Of a stretch of DNA of 64,000 nucleotides, positions 1 through 10,060 are shown one piece after another; the first letter of the stretch is position 1, and every line of letters starts with the position of its first letter. The notes under the pieces were generated by a model. That model was not told the DNA's origin, did not search any database, and saw only the letters and a program-made list of their open reading frames with translations. Source of the DNA: Pseudoips prasinana (taxonomy: Eukaryota; Arthropoda; Insecta; Lepidoptera; Nolidae). The stretch is taken from assembly GCA_951640165.1 (NCBI GenBank), contig OX621264.1:7383001-7447000 (forward strand), given 5' to 3'. The translations under genes were made by a program, and so were the position numbers.

Positions 1-55
1 CTCTTTCAATTAGGGAAATTTGACGGATTGTGGTAGCTTGATGTGCTGGCGTCTG
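1..55 (+). repeat. MITE-P, right half
   Basis: Right arm of a small foldback element whose inner part reads TTTGACGGATTGTGG and whose outer end is GATGTGCTGGCGTCTG, followed by TA. The same arm recurs near 1190, 25573, 30551, 30660 and 31751. The TA at the border fits a Tc1/mariner-type MITE. The left arm is outside the window. Confidence 0.7.
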
Positions 56-57
56 TA

Positions 58-660
58 CATAGGTGGTAGGTTTTATTCTTTTTCACACATTTAGTTGATT
101 TCCGGCTTTTGTTTTCCGGAATTCAGTGTAAATGTCATTATGTACATTCAATACTAATAATTTTTACATACACACACTTTGTTACATGTTATTTTATTTA
201 TTTAAAATACCAAATAAATTCCTAAATTAAGTATAAGTAATAAATACGTTATATATTTAATTCAACTAATATAGAACCAAAAAATAAAAATATTTTCCTT
301 AACTTGTAAAAAAAAACCAAAATATCAGCTAATAAATTCCTAATTTTACTTATTATCATTAAATTTTATATTGTAAAAACTAATTAATTCAATATAAACA
401 TTGCTCAGCAAGTAAATTACGTAATTGCTTTTTGAATTTCTACTAGACAAAATTTTTGTAATTTTCTGGTAGATTATGATATGAGTTTCTGGCTGAGATC
501 TCAGTTTTTTTTTCCTGATAATATTAGTTTGGTTGGATATCTTGTCTTGTATTTACTGTACTCGAGTCTTCTGTGGTATAATTCAGCATGGTCTTTGACA
601 TAATTATGTCTCTACAAACTTCATATATATACTTGGAAAGGTAAGCAAATTTAAATCCTT
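58..660. other. AT-rich stretch without a recognisable gene
   Basis: Very AT-rich noncoding DNA. I looked for the next UGT exon here on the minus strand and saw no convincing one flanked by splice sites. No long open frame and no repeat shared with the rest of the window was recognised. Confidence 0.5.
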
Positions 661-661
661 A

Positions 662-896
662 AATAACGGTCTACAGCTTATTCTTACTTACTTGAAACTA
701 GTCGTTTTATTTTGAAAAATTCACACAATTTCATTATATTATATATTTAAAAATTCACACAATTTTATTATTATAGCCTATGTGTTATTCTGATATATAA
801 GCTACATTATTGTAAAGTTTCATTAAAATCCATTCAGTAGTTTTTGCGTGAAAGAGTAACAAACATCCATACTTACAAACTATCGCATTTATAATA
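662..896 (-). mobile_element. Helitron-like fragment
   Basis: Minus-oriented repeat containing ATTATAAATGCGA near its start and TTTCACGCAAAAACTACTGA inside. A diverged copy in the other orientation is at 34295-34500, and both extend into the same GTGTGAATT tract. It lacks the hairpin and CTAG terminus, so it is 3'-truncated. Confidence 0.6.
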
Positions 897-1059
897 CTAG
901 CAGTGCCCCGCGGCTTTGCCCGCGTTAAACTTTATAAATTGTGTGTGTCAATCCAAGGTGTCAGCTAACTCGCTTCAGCCGTTTAGACGTGACGAAGTAA
1001 CAAACATACACATGTTTGTTACTTCGTCAACAACTTTCGCCTTTATAATATTAGTGTGA
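897..1059 (-). mobile_element. Short nonautonomous Helitron, complete
   Basis: Read on the minus strand it starts TCACACTAATATTATAAAGG and ends with a GCGGGCAAAGCCGCGGGGC-like hairpin followed by CTAG. It is bounded by A at 896 and T at 1060. A TC start, a hairpin a few bases before a CTRR end, and insertion between A and T are the standard Helitron signatures. No coding capacity; mobilisation would need an autonomous Helitron elsewhere. Confidence 0.75.
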
Positions 1060-1190
1060 TGCCAGCACGTCCAGCTACCCCAATCTGTCAAATTTCTTTT
1101 ATAGATTTTCAACTTTATCACATAAGCAGAAGGTTCACTTTCAATTCAGGAAATTTGACAGATTGTGGTAGCTTGATGTGCTGGCGTCTG
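1060..1190. repeat. MITE-P copy, left tip replaced by a Helitron
   Basis: Foldback element with arms GCCAGCACGTCCAGCTACCC and its inverted partner ending GTGCTGGCGTCTG, followed by TA. The outermost left bases (CAGAC in the copy at 31617) are missing because the Helitron at 897-1059 abuts here. Confidence 0.75.
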
Positions 1191-1228
1191 TACATTTTGA
1201 AAAGACATTATCCTCTCGTGTCACTCAC

Positions 1229-1400
1229 CCCGCACACAAGTCGGAGAAGAACTCCTCAGTGACCACCGCATCGAACTGCGTCTTCGTGATTAGCTGTTCG
1301 AAGACAGGAGAAGTCAGCACGTCTATGTGAACGTTGCGCGAGAAATTCTTCACGAATGATATACCTTTGTTCACGTTCTTCGTTGAGGTCAAGTCGACTC
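1229..1400 (-). CDS. UDP-glycosyltransferase, exon 3 (partial gene)
   Basis: Third visible coding exon of an insect UGT, an ER-membrane enzyme that transfers sugar from a UDP-sugar to small lipophilic acceptors. The minus strand shows an acceptor (TTTTTTCCAG) before GAGTCGACTTG and a donor (GTGAGT) after TGTGCGGG. With the last base of exon 2 it encodes 57 residues plus 2 bases, beginning GVDLTSTKNV and running through SPVFEQLITKTQFDAVVTEE to FFSDLCAG, a typical UGT stretch in the acceptor-binding N-terminal domain. No stop or frameshift. The exons for the UDP-sugar-binding half and the membrane anchor must lie beyond the left edge. Subfamily not assigned. Confidence 0.85.
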
Positions 1401-1435
1401 CTGGAAAAAAGCACATGTCTTAGTCATTATATATT

Positions 1436-1568
1436 GCCTCGTTGGTCTAGCGGTAGCGTGTTCACCCGCAGAAAACGAGGTCCTGGGTTCAAATCCCGGG
1501 TCGGGCCAAAAGTGATTTTGGGACTGGCCGCTGTGGCCGAAATTTGGCTAGGAAGACATTATTATATT
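1436..1568 (+). mobile_element. SINE-A copy, internally deleted
   Basis: tRNA-like head with A-box-like TGGTCTAGCGG and B-box-like GGTTCAAATCC, closing with GGGCCAAAAGTGATTTTGGG. The sequence then jumps to TGGCCGCTGTGGCCGAAATT, the 3' end of the family, so about 200 bp of the body are missing compared with the copy at 23744. It lies in the UGT intron just upstream of exon 3. Confidence 0.85.
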
Positions 1569-1589
1569 TCATTCAGTAAAAATTTATTA

Positions 1590-1795
1590 TAATTATTTAA
1601 CAGGCTGGCAGTTAAAAATAACTGATAATTGCCTATATCCTGCTAAATCGAGTTGAGATGCTTGTCAAGTCTGTTCATGATCTGATTGCCAGTTTGAGCT
1701 GAAATAACTATTTCCGGCAGCCTATTCCATGCACTGACAACTCTGTTGCTTATAAAATGTTTGTGTGGGTTGTTGTATCAGACGGTGGTCCCAAG
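1590..1795 (-). mobile_element. LINE C-terminal fragment
   Basis: The minus strand encodes HKHFISNRVVSAWNRLPEIV followed by ISAQTGNQIMNRLDKHLNSI and a stop. This is the WNxLP...F/M..xLD motif at the very end of many non-LTR reverse-transcriptase ORFs. The body of the element is missing. Bases 1796-2035 hold no recognisable gene. Confidence 0.6.
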
Positions 1796-2035
1796 ATTCA
1801 GGGGGTGACCTCAAAGATGGGTATTATCATTTCATACAAATATTTCATCAAAGATTTGTTTGTTATAATGCCCATTTACACATGTTCATGCCCGCTTGAG
1901 TATGTTTCGCCGGACCGTCTCAACTGGGTCGTGTTGAAACCGGTAGTAGATGAACCCACTGAGTTTGTTTCGCTGGGTCTTCTCAGTTGGGGCTCATTGG
2001 ATCCGAACACAAGGTCCGTCATAATAATAATACAC

Positions 2036-2325
2036 TAATATAGACAGAACCATTGACAATATGTAGTAAAAATATTAGACTTAAACTAGATAATTAAACA
2101 TAATTTCTTGACAATAACTTGATACGAGCTAGCTAAATATCATTGCTATTAAAATAAATTTTATAAATGTTTTCATACAATATGTACCTAAATATCTATG
2201 TTACTAGAAATAATAATGTATACAACTATATTACTACAAACATGTTCTGACTATTTACAAGCGCTTTTTTAAAAAAGCGCTGTAAAAATGTCTACGTGAA
2301 TAAAAACCTTTTTTATTTTTATTTT
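2036..2325 (+). mobile_element. LINE tail F (3' UTR), 5'-truncated
   Basis: Noncoding 3' end of a LINE family: it carries TCTACGTGAATAAAAACC (a polyadenylation-type signal) and ends in a T/A-rich run. Other copies are at 21345-21895 (minus), 49018-49305 (minus) and 56557-56741 (plus). A short perfect hairpin GCGCTTTTTTAAAAAAGCGC lies just before the end. Confidence 0.65.
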
Positions 2326-2337
2326 TTTACACAAGCT

Positions 2338-2905
2338 TTTTGATTCGTCACATTTTTTACCCTACCGTGCAGTGCTTGACGTGGCAGCTACAGAGAAACA
2401 CTTCCAAAAAAACTCAGCAGAAATTATATATTTTTTTAAATAAGGATCATGTTAACATTCAATTAGAATTTTATTATCTAAATGCATTGAATGAAATTTA
2501 CTCATCATTGTCATCATCATCATGTCAGCCAAAGTTCGTCCATGGCTGGACAAAAGCCTCCCCAAAGAATGGGGGGATGGTTTTGTGGGACATATGTACA
2601 AACTTTTGAAAATATATTTGTATAAATAAATAAATAATAATAATAAATAAATGCCATAATTGCCACGCTTGGCAGACGGGTTGGCGAACGCAGTTTGATG
2701 GTCATAGTTCACAGAAAAACGATGCTGCTCGTTCTCTGGTAGGTATTCCCTCGGTTGATTACTACGCCCCCCACCGGATGAGATGGGGTGATGATATTCT
2801 ATGCCGTCACCACACAGCAAAAAAACTAAATCTACTCATTCCCAAGCAATTTTATCATGAATCAGAAACTTTGTTATATCCCTTGTTACACAATTTAGCT
2901 TTAAT
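2338..2905 (-). mobile_element. LINE 3' end, split by an RTE tail
   Basis: Two blocks (2338-2470 and 2821-2905) align in order with the minus-strand LINE at 48250-48540, sharing GTGCAGT...GACGTGGCAGCTAC and the CAATTT(A/G)GCTTTAAT block. The intervening stretch is an RTE-type tail, so this is an older LINE remnant with a younger insertion. Confidence 0.5.
2500..2822 (-). mobile_element. RTE-type LINE 3' tail
   Basis: On the minus strand: GTGTGGTGACGGCATAGAAT, the blocks AACCCGTCTGCCAAGCG and GGGGAGGCTTTTGTCCAGC, and a (GATGAT)n tail. The same tail is found at 42690-42990 and 61455-61680 (plus). An AAATAA-rich block interrupts it around 2615-2650. Confidence 0.65.
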
Positions 2906-3503
2906 TAGGGTTCCGTAGCCAAATTGCAAAAAACGGAACCCTTATAGATTCGTCATGTCTGTCTGTCAGTCTGTCTGTCTGTCCGTCCGTATGTCACAGC
3001 CACTTTTTTTCCAAAACTATAAGAGCTGTGCTGCAGAAACTTGGTAAGTAGGTGTATTCTGTGAACCGCATTAAGATTTTTAAACAAAAATAGAAAAAGA
3101 ACAATAATTTTAGGGAGTCGCCATACATAGAATTGAAACTCAAAAATGTTTTTTTTTATTGTACCCATACATGTGGTATAGGTTTTCAAAAATCATATTG
3201 AGGTTCCTAATATCATTTTTGTCTAAACTGAATAGTTTGCGCGAGAGACACTTCCAAAGTGGTAAAATGAGTGTCCCCCCCTGTAACTTCTAAAATAAGA
3301 GAATGATAAAACTAAAAAAAATATATGATGTACATTACCATAGAAACTAATAACGAAAATTGGTTTGAACGAGATCTAGCAAGTAGTTTTTTTTAATACC
3401 TTATAAACCGCAATTTGCTTTCATTTAATCAACTGAAATACTTGCTGCTACGAAACCCTTCATGTGCGAGTCCGACTCGCACTTGACCGCTTTTATTTTT
3501 GTT
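2906..3503 (+). repeat. GGGTTCCGTA-type interspersed repeat, copy 1
   Basis: Begins TTAGGGTTCCGTAGCC, has a pyrimidine-rich CTGTCTGTCTGTCTGTCCGT segment, and ends GCGAGTCCGACTCGCACTTG. A closely related copy in the other orientation is at 43160-43735 and a shorter one at 33567-33995. No open frame of meaning. The superfamily is not determined here. Confidence 0.75.
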
Positions 3504-3505
3504 TT

Positions 3506-3705
3506 AAATTTGTTGATTGACAATTTTCTGACGTCACTGGGAAGTTTGTTGTGTACCCTCAGTGCTTCTGCATGTTTCTTTAGTTGCAATACTCTCTTTT
3601 ATGAGCCATTAACCTCGTTATATCATTCTATCTCCCGCTTGGCTCTGGAGGGAAGTGGAACTATCGTTTTCCATTTCCTCCTTGTTCCTTTCTGATTAAA
3701 TAATT
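3506..3705 (-). mobile_element. LINE C-terminal fragment
   Basis: The minus strand reads HAEALRVHNKLPSDVRKLSI then NKFK, the YNKLPxxIRxLSxNKFK-like motif that closes many LINE ORF2 proteins. Stops interrupt the upstream part. Confidence 0.55.
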
Positions 3706-4884
3706 TGCTGGATCCATCTCAGCGCTAAGTATCAATCATTGTGTGCCACTGTTGATTTTAGCTTACAGGAATAATTGTAGTGGTGGGTAAGAAGAGGGGT
3801 CTAGTCACATAAAAACTCTTTAAACTTTTCCAGTAAAGTCACTCGCGGACCAAGTTTCATGAGCTGTAATGTACATTTAAGTCTCTCAGATCAACACTAG
3901 ACAAATGTGGGCCATCCCTTTTACAAATAAAATAGCACCGTTAGAGTCGAAAAACGAAAGAGATTAAAGCATTGATAACATCAACTAATTTTGTAATTGT
4001 CTCCGTAGCTTGTCTTCGGACGACGGCAGTTCCGGTAGTAGACCGTTAAAGGAGTCAGCATTACAGCATACATATCAAATTGGAAAGGGATCGTCACCGT
4101 GCCGCCTTACGCCTCGCCGTCAAACAGGCGTCAACCTAACGTAAGCACGTAACCAAAGCGGATTAGCAACACTGATACATCGATCCTGCTACCGCTAGGT
4201 GACGCCTCTGCTACAGCTAGGCGACGCCTCGGCTACGGCTAGGGGACGCGACGCCTCGGCTAGGCGACGCCGCGCTTACGGTTAGTTTGTCCCGAGGCGA
4301 GTCGTTTACGTTACTATTCTGATTATTGTGCTTAGCAGTAGGGAGTTTCATACAAAGAATACAGAGCGACTCGAGTTGATATATGTGATATACCTTAAGT
4401 CATCTCAGGACTACTGGATGGGTTAAACATCTCTGACTGCTCAAGAAGAAAGATTTGACGAAGTAAAGCAAGTAAAAAAAGTCATATCGTAGTTTAATCC
4501 TTATTCTAAGGGTGAATATTTGTGGCAAGACACCGAATGGCGATCCCGGGGCTGGCATATTCAGAACCAAGAGACTACAAGGATCGACCCCTAACAAGCG
4601 TACTAGATGAATTATGCGCAGACTTCATTCAGGGACCGCCGATACAATAAAAACCAATGGCGGTTAGTACAAAAGATTCTGAAGGGTAAAGTGCTGTACG
4701 TAAGTACACCCCAATCTATCAATTATATTTATATTTATTAGCATGAATAGGTATAAATAAATAATGTCTTAAAAAGTAAATTATGTGAACATCATATTCT
4801 GCCGACTTCAGGCGTACAAATTAAAATAATACAACAAAATCCAAATACAAATCAAAAAGAAGAGAGAAGAACCATAAAGATTTT
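3706..4884. other. No recognisable gene; short GC-rich tandem repeat at 4176-4290
   Basis: Mostly unassigned intron-like DNA. A degenerate GC-rich repeat based on GGCTAGGCGACGCCTCGGCT occurs about four times between 4176 and 4290. The 65-codon minus-strand frame at 4400-4597 shows no family resemblance I can name. Confidence 0.5.
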
Positions 4885-4980
4885 AGAACATAATCGGTGT
4901 ACATACGTAAAAAAAAATACCGGTGAACTTGAGAACCTCCTCCTATTGAAGTCGGTTAAAAATAAACAGTCTGTCACAAA
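4885..4980 (-). repeat. Interspersed repeat fragment (CCGACTTCAATAGGAGGAGG)
   Basis: On the minus strand the order is TTTTTAACCGACTTCAATAG, GAGGAGGTTCTCAAGTTCAC, CGGTATTTTTTTTTACG. I recognise this motif order as a common interspersed repeat of lepidopteran genomes; only one piece is present here, so family and full extent cannot be set. Confidence 0.5.
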
Positions 4981-5164
4981 ATTGCGGGTCCTAGATACTA
5001 TATTATTAACATTTTACTTAAAGAGTATCATTTAGATATTCAGTATTGAGTAGTAGCATTTTTGACATAGTAGGTCCCATAGTTTACTCTTAAAAAAATT
5101 AAAGTTCAGAAGTTTTAGTGAGGCTATTATAAATTTTTGGTACAAGCAAAGAATACTTTTGCTG

Positions 5165-5690
5165 ATCCTTGAGGTCATCAGAGAACCTTAAACTGAAAAT
5201 GCCAAGTCATTCCACTGACTATTACGGCAAATCATTTACAGTGCAGGCTGTGCGCCTGTGGAACGCACGGCACTTAACAATAAGACAAGCGCAATCATTA
5301 ATTATATTATATATTTTTTAAAATAATGTTAAATAGTTTTATTTATTTGCCTAGATTACTATGCATATATATTTACCGCTGTCGACTTTGGTTTTTATTC
5401 GCGCCTTCCTGCTTTATCAGACTTTTTAAAATTATTCTATGAATTTCTTTTTTTAACTTTTTGTTATTATATTGTATTAGTTTAAGTTTACATTAAGTTG
5501 ACCTATTGTTACAGCTATCTACCCTGTTTTCCCTTTCCTTAGTCTATCCACTCCATAATTGGTTGTCTGGAAGAAATCGCAGTAGCGATAAGACCGCCCT
5601 TTGTACCTACTTAATTTATGTATGCCCATTTTATTTTTGAGTTATGATGTACAATAAAGAGAATTTTACTTTACTTTTCCACGTTAGCAC
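5165..5690 (+). mobile_element. CR1-like LINE, 3' end only
   Basis: Starts within the ORF2 C-terminus (encoding HSTDYYGKSFTVQAVRLWNA) and continues through the 3' UTR to GTACAATAAAGAGAATTTTA and an (ACTTT)n tail. Coding and UTR blocks match the C-terminus and 3' UTR of the minus-strand LINE at 8045-9965 and the UTR at 32148-32535. 5'-truncation is the usual outcome of LINE reverse transcription. Confidence 0.75.
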
Positions 5691-5806
5691 TATTTTGGCT
5701 GTGGCCATACATGATTAATCCCCACGCCTATCACCAAGCCAACCAAGACAAGGGTGAATAATTTCCTTGTACCTTGCGTTTTATCAAAATGCAATAAAGT
5801 ACTTAC

Positions 5807-5903
5807 CTTCAACAAATCGCAGGACGGAGCTCACATCAATAATTTCTAATTTCTTCGGTAGATTTTTTCCAGCCTTTTCGGGGTATGGAGTTACCCAAGT
5901 GAC
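5807..5903 (-). CDS. UDP-glycosyltransferase, exon 2
   Basis: Acceptor ATTTTCAG before GTCACTTGG and donor GTAAGT after GTTGAAG on the minus strand. The 97 bases encode VTWVTPYPEKAGKNLPKKLE then IIDVSSVLRFVE plus one base. VTxxTPxP after GGHS is a hallmark of the UGT N-terminal Rossmann-like domain. Phase 0 at the 5' side and phase 1 at the 3' side match exons 1 and 3 exactly, which is why I join them. The exon is too short for an ORF scan and was found by reading splice sites. Confidence 0.85.
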
Positions 5904-5939
5904 CTGAAAATATGAACGTATGACACATTAGATAGACAT

Positions 5940-6250
5940 GCTATGCCACATAGCCCTGGGTCGCCGTAGGTGCTCCTATAAAACCGCTAGCGTTTGGGGG
6001 AGGGAACGAGTGGAGTTCTTTACCTCCGAGCGCCAGCGGTCTCGGGAGGGTAACCTGCTATAGCTCAGGTAACACGCTTGTGCGTATTGGGGAGGGGGGG
6101 AGGCAATCGCCAAAAAAATTATCAAAAGTTGTAGAACATAAGTTGGTGCTTATGGTGTTAGCTATTTAGTCCTTCGAAGTTGTTAGTGTTTTAAAAGTAA
6201 CCCTGTAGGTATATGCTTTGTCACATAGCCCTGGGTCGCTGAAGGTACAA
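5940..6250. repeat. Repeat block bounded by direct repeats of ~20 bp
   Basis: CACATAGCCCTGGGTCGC occurs at 5949 and again near 6221. Between them lies a GC-rich piece (GCGTTTGGGGGAGGGA, GGTAACCTGCTATAGCTCA, GCTTGTGCGTATTGGGGAGG) that is shared with 53140-53400. The direct repeats may be a target duplication or an internal duplication. Confidence 0.45.
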
Positions 6251-6254
6251 AGAG

Positions 6255-6560
6255 GGAAGGAATTTTATATATTATATTCACCACGTTTTTTGTTGTATAT
6301 GATAAGAAAGCAAACGAGCATTTGGGTCACCTGATTGGTGATCACCGCCACCCATGGACACTCGCGATACCAGAGGAGACGCAAGTGCGTTGCTGGCTTT
6401 TCAGAAATGAATAGGCTCGCTTCTTGAAGGTTCTCATGGTTCTTCACACCGTTTCGGAAATCACCGATAGACCAGGTAGTGGGGCACCAGCGCCTCCTGT
6501 GTACTAGCTACCTCCTAACTGCGATCGGCAACTCGCATGCTAAGGGCGGTGGCTACGGCA
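6255..6560 (-). repeat. Repeat E, copy 1
   Basis: Minus-strand repeat with AACCTTCAAGAAGCGAGCCT, GGTGATCACCAATCAGGTGA and a purine/pyrimidine tail. Other copies are at 36425-36615 and 50600-50745 (plus). Bases 6561-6770 hold nothing else I recognise except GGCCATTTCCAGCAGTGGAC near 6600, an RTE-tail scrap. Confidence 0.55.
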
Positions 6561-6767
6561 AACTTCTCCAAATGGCAATGTTATAAAAAACCTTTGGGAG
6601 GCCATTTCCAGCAGTGGACGTCGTGGAGTCTGTGTTTCGCTCATTTTTGATGATTTAAAACATGAGAGGAGGATCTGGATGGCTAATTGCCATCAGCAAT
6701 ATATATTTTATTACCTTCAATTCATGTGTGTGAAATTCTTCTATTCTAAGGATATTTCGAAACTGAT

Positions 6768-6875
6768 TCATCATCATTATTATGATCATATCAGCCCAAA
6801 ACTCCCACTGCTGGAGACAGGCCTCCCCCAGAGATCTCCACAATTGCCGGTCTTGCGCTAACCGCATCCAGCGGC
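6768..6875 (-). mobile_element. RTE C-terminal/3' tail scrap
   Basis: Minus-strand reading GCGCAAGACCGGCAATTGTG, GAGATCTCTGGGGGAGGCCT, then a degraded CCAGCAGTGGGAGTTTTGGG and (ATGATG)n tail. The same order is seen in the better copy at 41506-41765, which places it as the end of an RTE ORF. Confidence 0.6.
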
Positions 6876-6947
6876 TTATTGCTTCTCATAAATCTTTATT
6901 AAACCAGAACTGATAAAAACTAACTGTATTTACCTATGCTTACGTTG

Positions 6948-6968
6948 GGGGGGGGGGGGGGGGGGGGA
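6948..6968. repeat. Poly-G run
   Basis: An uninterrupted run of about 20 G after ACGTT. Its length is likely unstable and subject to sequencing error. It sits in the UGT first coding intron. Confidence 0.9.
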
Positions 6969-7190
6969 ATAGACTTGCTTACTTTTGCTGCCATGGGAGA
7001 GGTGGCGGTTAATAAAACAATTGCTTACATAATAATATACTGAATCCCCTTCAAGTATATCTGCCTTACCGAATGTCCAGCTTGAAGTATAACTGTGGCC
7101 TTCCCCAAGTGTCTGGGCAAGTGTAAGGGCTGCAATAAGGCATGGAGAACAAGCACAGTATAGAAAATAGCCAAGTTAGTGGTTACTTAC

Positions 7191-7334
7191 TGAATGTCCA
7201 CCTTTAAGCAATGTGTCCACGATCCCCTTCCCCAGCTGGTTGTGGCTGTGGGTTGGGATGGGGAACACGCACAGTATGTGGTACGCATAACTACTGGACA
7301 GGGTCGCCAGCAGGAGGAGAATGGTTGGCTTCAT
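7191..7334 (-). CDS. UDP-glycosyltransferase, first coding exon
   Basis: Forty-eight codons starting MKPTILLLLATLSSSYA, an obvious signal peptide for ER entry, followed by YHILCVFPIPTHSHNQLGKG and IVDTLLKGGHS. The motif (Y/N)ILxxFPxPxxSH at mature position 1 and the GHxVTxxTP continuation in exon 2 are diagnostic of UGTs. It ends at a GTAAGT donor in phase 0. I choose this ATG because the sequence just upstream on the minus strand is ATATTACTTGCAG|AAC, a good splice acceptor; the 19 codons that continue the frame upstream would cross it. An untranslated exon should therefore lie further upstream. Confidence 0.88.
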
Positions 7335-7689
7335 GTTCTGCAAGTAATATAACAAACCCATTAGGACATAAGTTCGTAGAAGAACATACAATGAAAAACT
7401 TGGGAGGTGTCAAGGGACCGGATGGAACGAAGTATCTTTCGATTAATTAGTGAAGGAATTGTAATATTTTTCTTTTTTTATTTACAATAATATTTTTTTA
7501 TTATTCACAAATATAATGTAGTATAAACATTATCAGTAGGCTCCATTTTAGTAATAAAAAAGAAAGCTAAAAGTGTCATTACAACTTTTCGTCCTAATTT
7601 TTTCCGTTTAGCCCCCTTTCCCAACGCGCGATAAGGAACTTCGTCCCAAAAACATTAATCATCATCATCATCATTACATTTCATTTATA

Positions 7690-7933
7690 GGGGCCCTACC
7701 GGCTAAGTCGGCGAACATCGATTTCTTAAATAGCGTTCAAAGAAATAAAGGTTGGAAATGACTTATTCAATCGATAAATCGGCTGCCATGAGCACATGTG
7801 ACGTCATAAATGGTCCGGAATCGACTGTCAACGTTGAAGCCGATTTAATGATTGAATAAGTCATTTTTAACCTTTATTTATTTGAACGCCATTTAATAAA
7901 TCGATGTTCGGTGACTTAGCCGGTAGAAGCCCT
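7690..7933. repeat. MITE-M, copy 1 (full length)
   Basis: About 245 bp with terminal inverted repeats around TACCGGCTAAGTCGGCGAAC and an interior that also folds back (ATAAATCGGCT / AGCCGATTTAAT). Other copies: 14736-14800 (half), 38343-38585, 45058-45602 (with insertion) and 51174-51414. No coding capacity. Confidence 0.8.
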
Positions 7934-8044
7934 GTTTGAAAACATGGGTAACAAATAGGTGATAATAGTAAACAATAGAGGTCGCTATATCTTACCAATA
8001 GTGGTGTACGAACTTAAACCTATTTAACAATATGGCTTAAAATC

Positions 8045-9965
8045 TAGTTTATAAATAGATAAGATAAGATAAATACACTTTATTGTACACCATTAACAGA
8101 ACACAATTTATGATACAGTTAATTAATTAAAAAGGTACAATTGGCGGTCTTATCGCTTACAGCGATCTCTTCCAGACAACCTTCAGTTGGACCATATTGT
8201 AAGGAATTTGGAGTAGGGGTATAGTGTAAGGTGTAAGAAATTAGGTGATAATAACTTAACACTAATAGTGATATCTACTTAGTTGTAGTACTACCACTAA
8301 TTAAAATACTTACAATACTAAAACTTATCTATATCTAAATACAAATAATAATAAATAAATAATATTCTAACACATACATATATACAATATATACATACAT
8401 ACATAATAATAAAAAATATACATAAATACCTGTAAAATTAAATATGAATTAATATATATATGACCAGTTATGATGGAAATATTAATTATATCTAGTAGGG
8501 TTATATGGTGGACAAGATAAAGAATACTACTGTGATAAATAATGTTTTGTCACAAGTGTTTTAAAGGAAGTTAAGGTTTGAGCGCGTCTTATTGTTACTG
8601 GTAACGCATTCCAAAGACGAGCAGTTAGAACTGTAAATGATTTGCTGAAGAAATTGGTGGAATGCGTAGGTAAGCTTAATTGCAGGTTTTCTGATGATCT
8701 CAGTGACTTTGAATGCGTGTCATTGAGGAACTTAAAACGTTCTTTAAGATAAAAGGGCGTTGAGGGATTAAAGAGAATATTGTACAAGAGAGACAAGATA
8801 TTTGCATTCCGACGAAGGCGGATAGGAAGCCACTTGAGTTTAGTACGGAATTCTGAAACGTGGTCATATTTGTGGAGTCCAAATATGAACTTAATGCAGA
8901 CATTTTGGTGACGCTCAAGTTTGTCAAGTTGTTCCTGGGTTAAATCGAGATAGCTGGCGTCGGCGTAATCGAGAATAGGAAGAAGGAGAGATTGTGCAAG
9001 CGCAATTTTTGTGGTAATAGGCAAAAAATTACGAAGACGCCGCAAAGACCCTGCTGAAGCAAAGAGTTTACGGCTGACTTCCTGTAATTGCGGAATCCAT
9101 GAGAGATCATGGTCTATTAAGATTCCCAAGTTCTTAACTTTTTGAACCAATGGTATCACAGTATTATTTAAAGTAATATTGGGAATTTGTGACCAGTCCA
9201 CTCTACTCCGCATTCTAGTACTGCCGACAACAATAGCTTGCGATTTCGTCGGGTTCACGGTAAGCCCATAGCTATTACTCCAGGAAGAAATATGTGCAAG
9301 ATCTGTGTTTATGTTACAAATAGCTTCGAGCAGGTTATCGGGAGATGCTTGACTATAGATCTGGAGATCATCTGCATGAAGGTGGTAGTATGAAACTAAT
9401 TTATGGGAAATCGCATTAATGAATATTGCAAACAAAAGAGGAGATAAAACGCCACCCTGTGGCACGCCAACAGATGTATTACACCAGGAAGAATAAGAGT
9501 CTTCTATGCGTATCCGTTGACGTCGGCCAAACAGGTAATTGTGAAACCAATCAATTACCGTTGGAGATATGTTAAGAGAGCGTAAAATGGCGAGCAATAC
9601 ATCGTAGTCTATGGTGTTAAAGGCATTACTAAAATCTAGCAGACAGAGGACTGTGAGTTTGCCATTTTCCATGCCGGATCTCATGTCATCAGTAATGTGT
9701 ACTAACGCTGTAGTCGTACTATGACCCGGACGGAAACCGGATTGGAAAGGATTCAGGAGAGAATTTTTACAAAGAAAGGAGTTGAGTTGGTTATGGATAA
9801 GGCGTTCAAGGGCTTTTGAGAGGAAGGGCAGTATGGATATCGGGCGGTACTCAGAAAAGGATTGAGGATGGGATTTTTTTGGCAGCGGAGTGATTTGGGA
9901 GTCTTTCCATTGAGATGGAAAAGAGCCACTGGAAACGGAATAATTAACAAATATATTTTTACCTG
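8045..9965 (-). mobile_element. CR1-like LINE, 5'-truncated
   Basis: Minus-strand non-LTR retrotransposon consisting of most of the reverse transcriptase, the C-terminus and a ~470 bp 3' UTR. The UTR ends GTACAATAAAGTGTATTTAT followed by (CTTAT)n. The UTR blocks recur at 5165-5690 and 32148-32535. The 5' break is at about 9965, directly against the start of the plus-strand LINE. Confidence 0.85.
8527..9965 (-). pseudogene. Reverse transcriptase of the truncated CR1-like LINE
   Basis: Open for about 475 codons. Visible RT motifs: SEYRPISILPFLSKALERLI, FQSGFRPGHSTTTAL, LLDFSNAFNTIDYDVLL, GVPQGGVLSPLLF, and the catalytic box as LHADDLQIY, with H where most relatives have Y. The C-terminus shows ARLWNALPVTIRRAQTLTSF. 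The endonuclease domain and the N-terminal part of RT are missing, and the first ~15 codons of the open frame (up to 9993) are not LINE-like. Not expected to be functional alone. Confidence 0.85.
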
Positions 9966-10060
9966 CTCCACGTAATCTGCGGCGCAAGCGCACCGCCTTT
10001 CACTTATCGCATTCATCGCATACAAGGAAGCTCTGCATTAGGGCGGGGTTAACATAACCT

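Noticed and set aside
1..1228. A fourth UGT exon left of exon 3
   Set aside because: No minus-strand frame after the GTGAGT donor shows the expected continuation with flanking AG/GT; the area is Helitron, MITE and AT-rich DNA.
1436..1510. tRNA genes at the SINE heads (1436, 23748, 27912, 35875, 40437, 47752 and others)
   Set aside because: A-box and B-box-like motifs are present, but each head is followed by the same long non-tRNA body in many copies, and stems contain mismatches. They are SINE heads, not functional tRNA genes.
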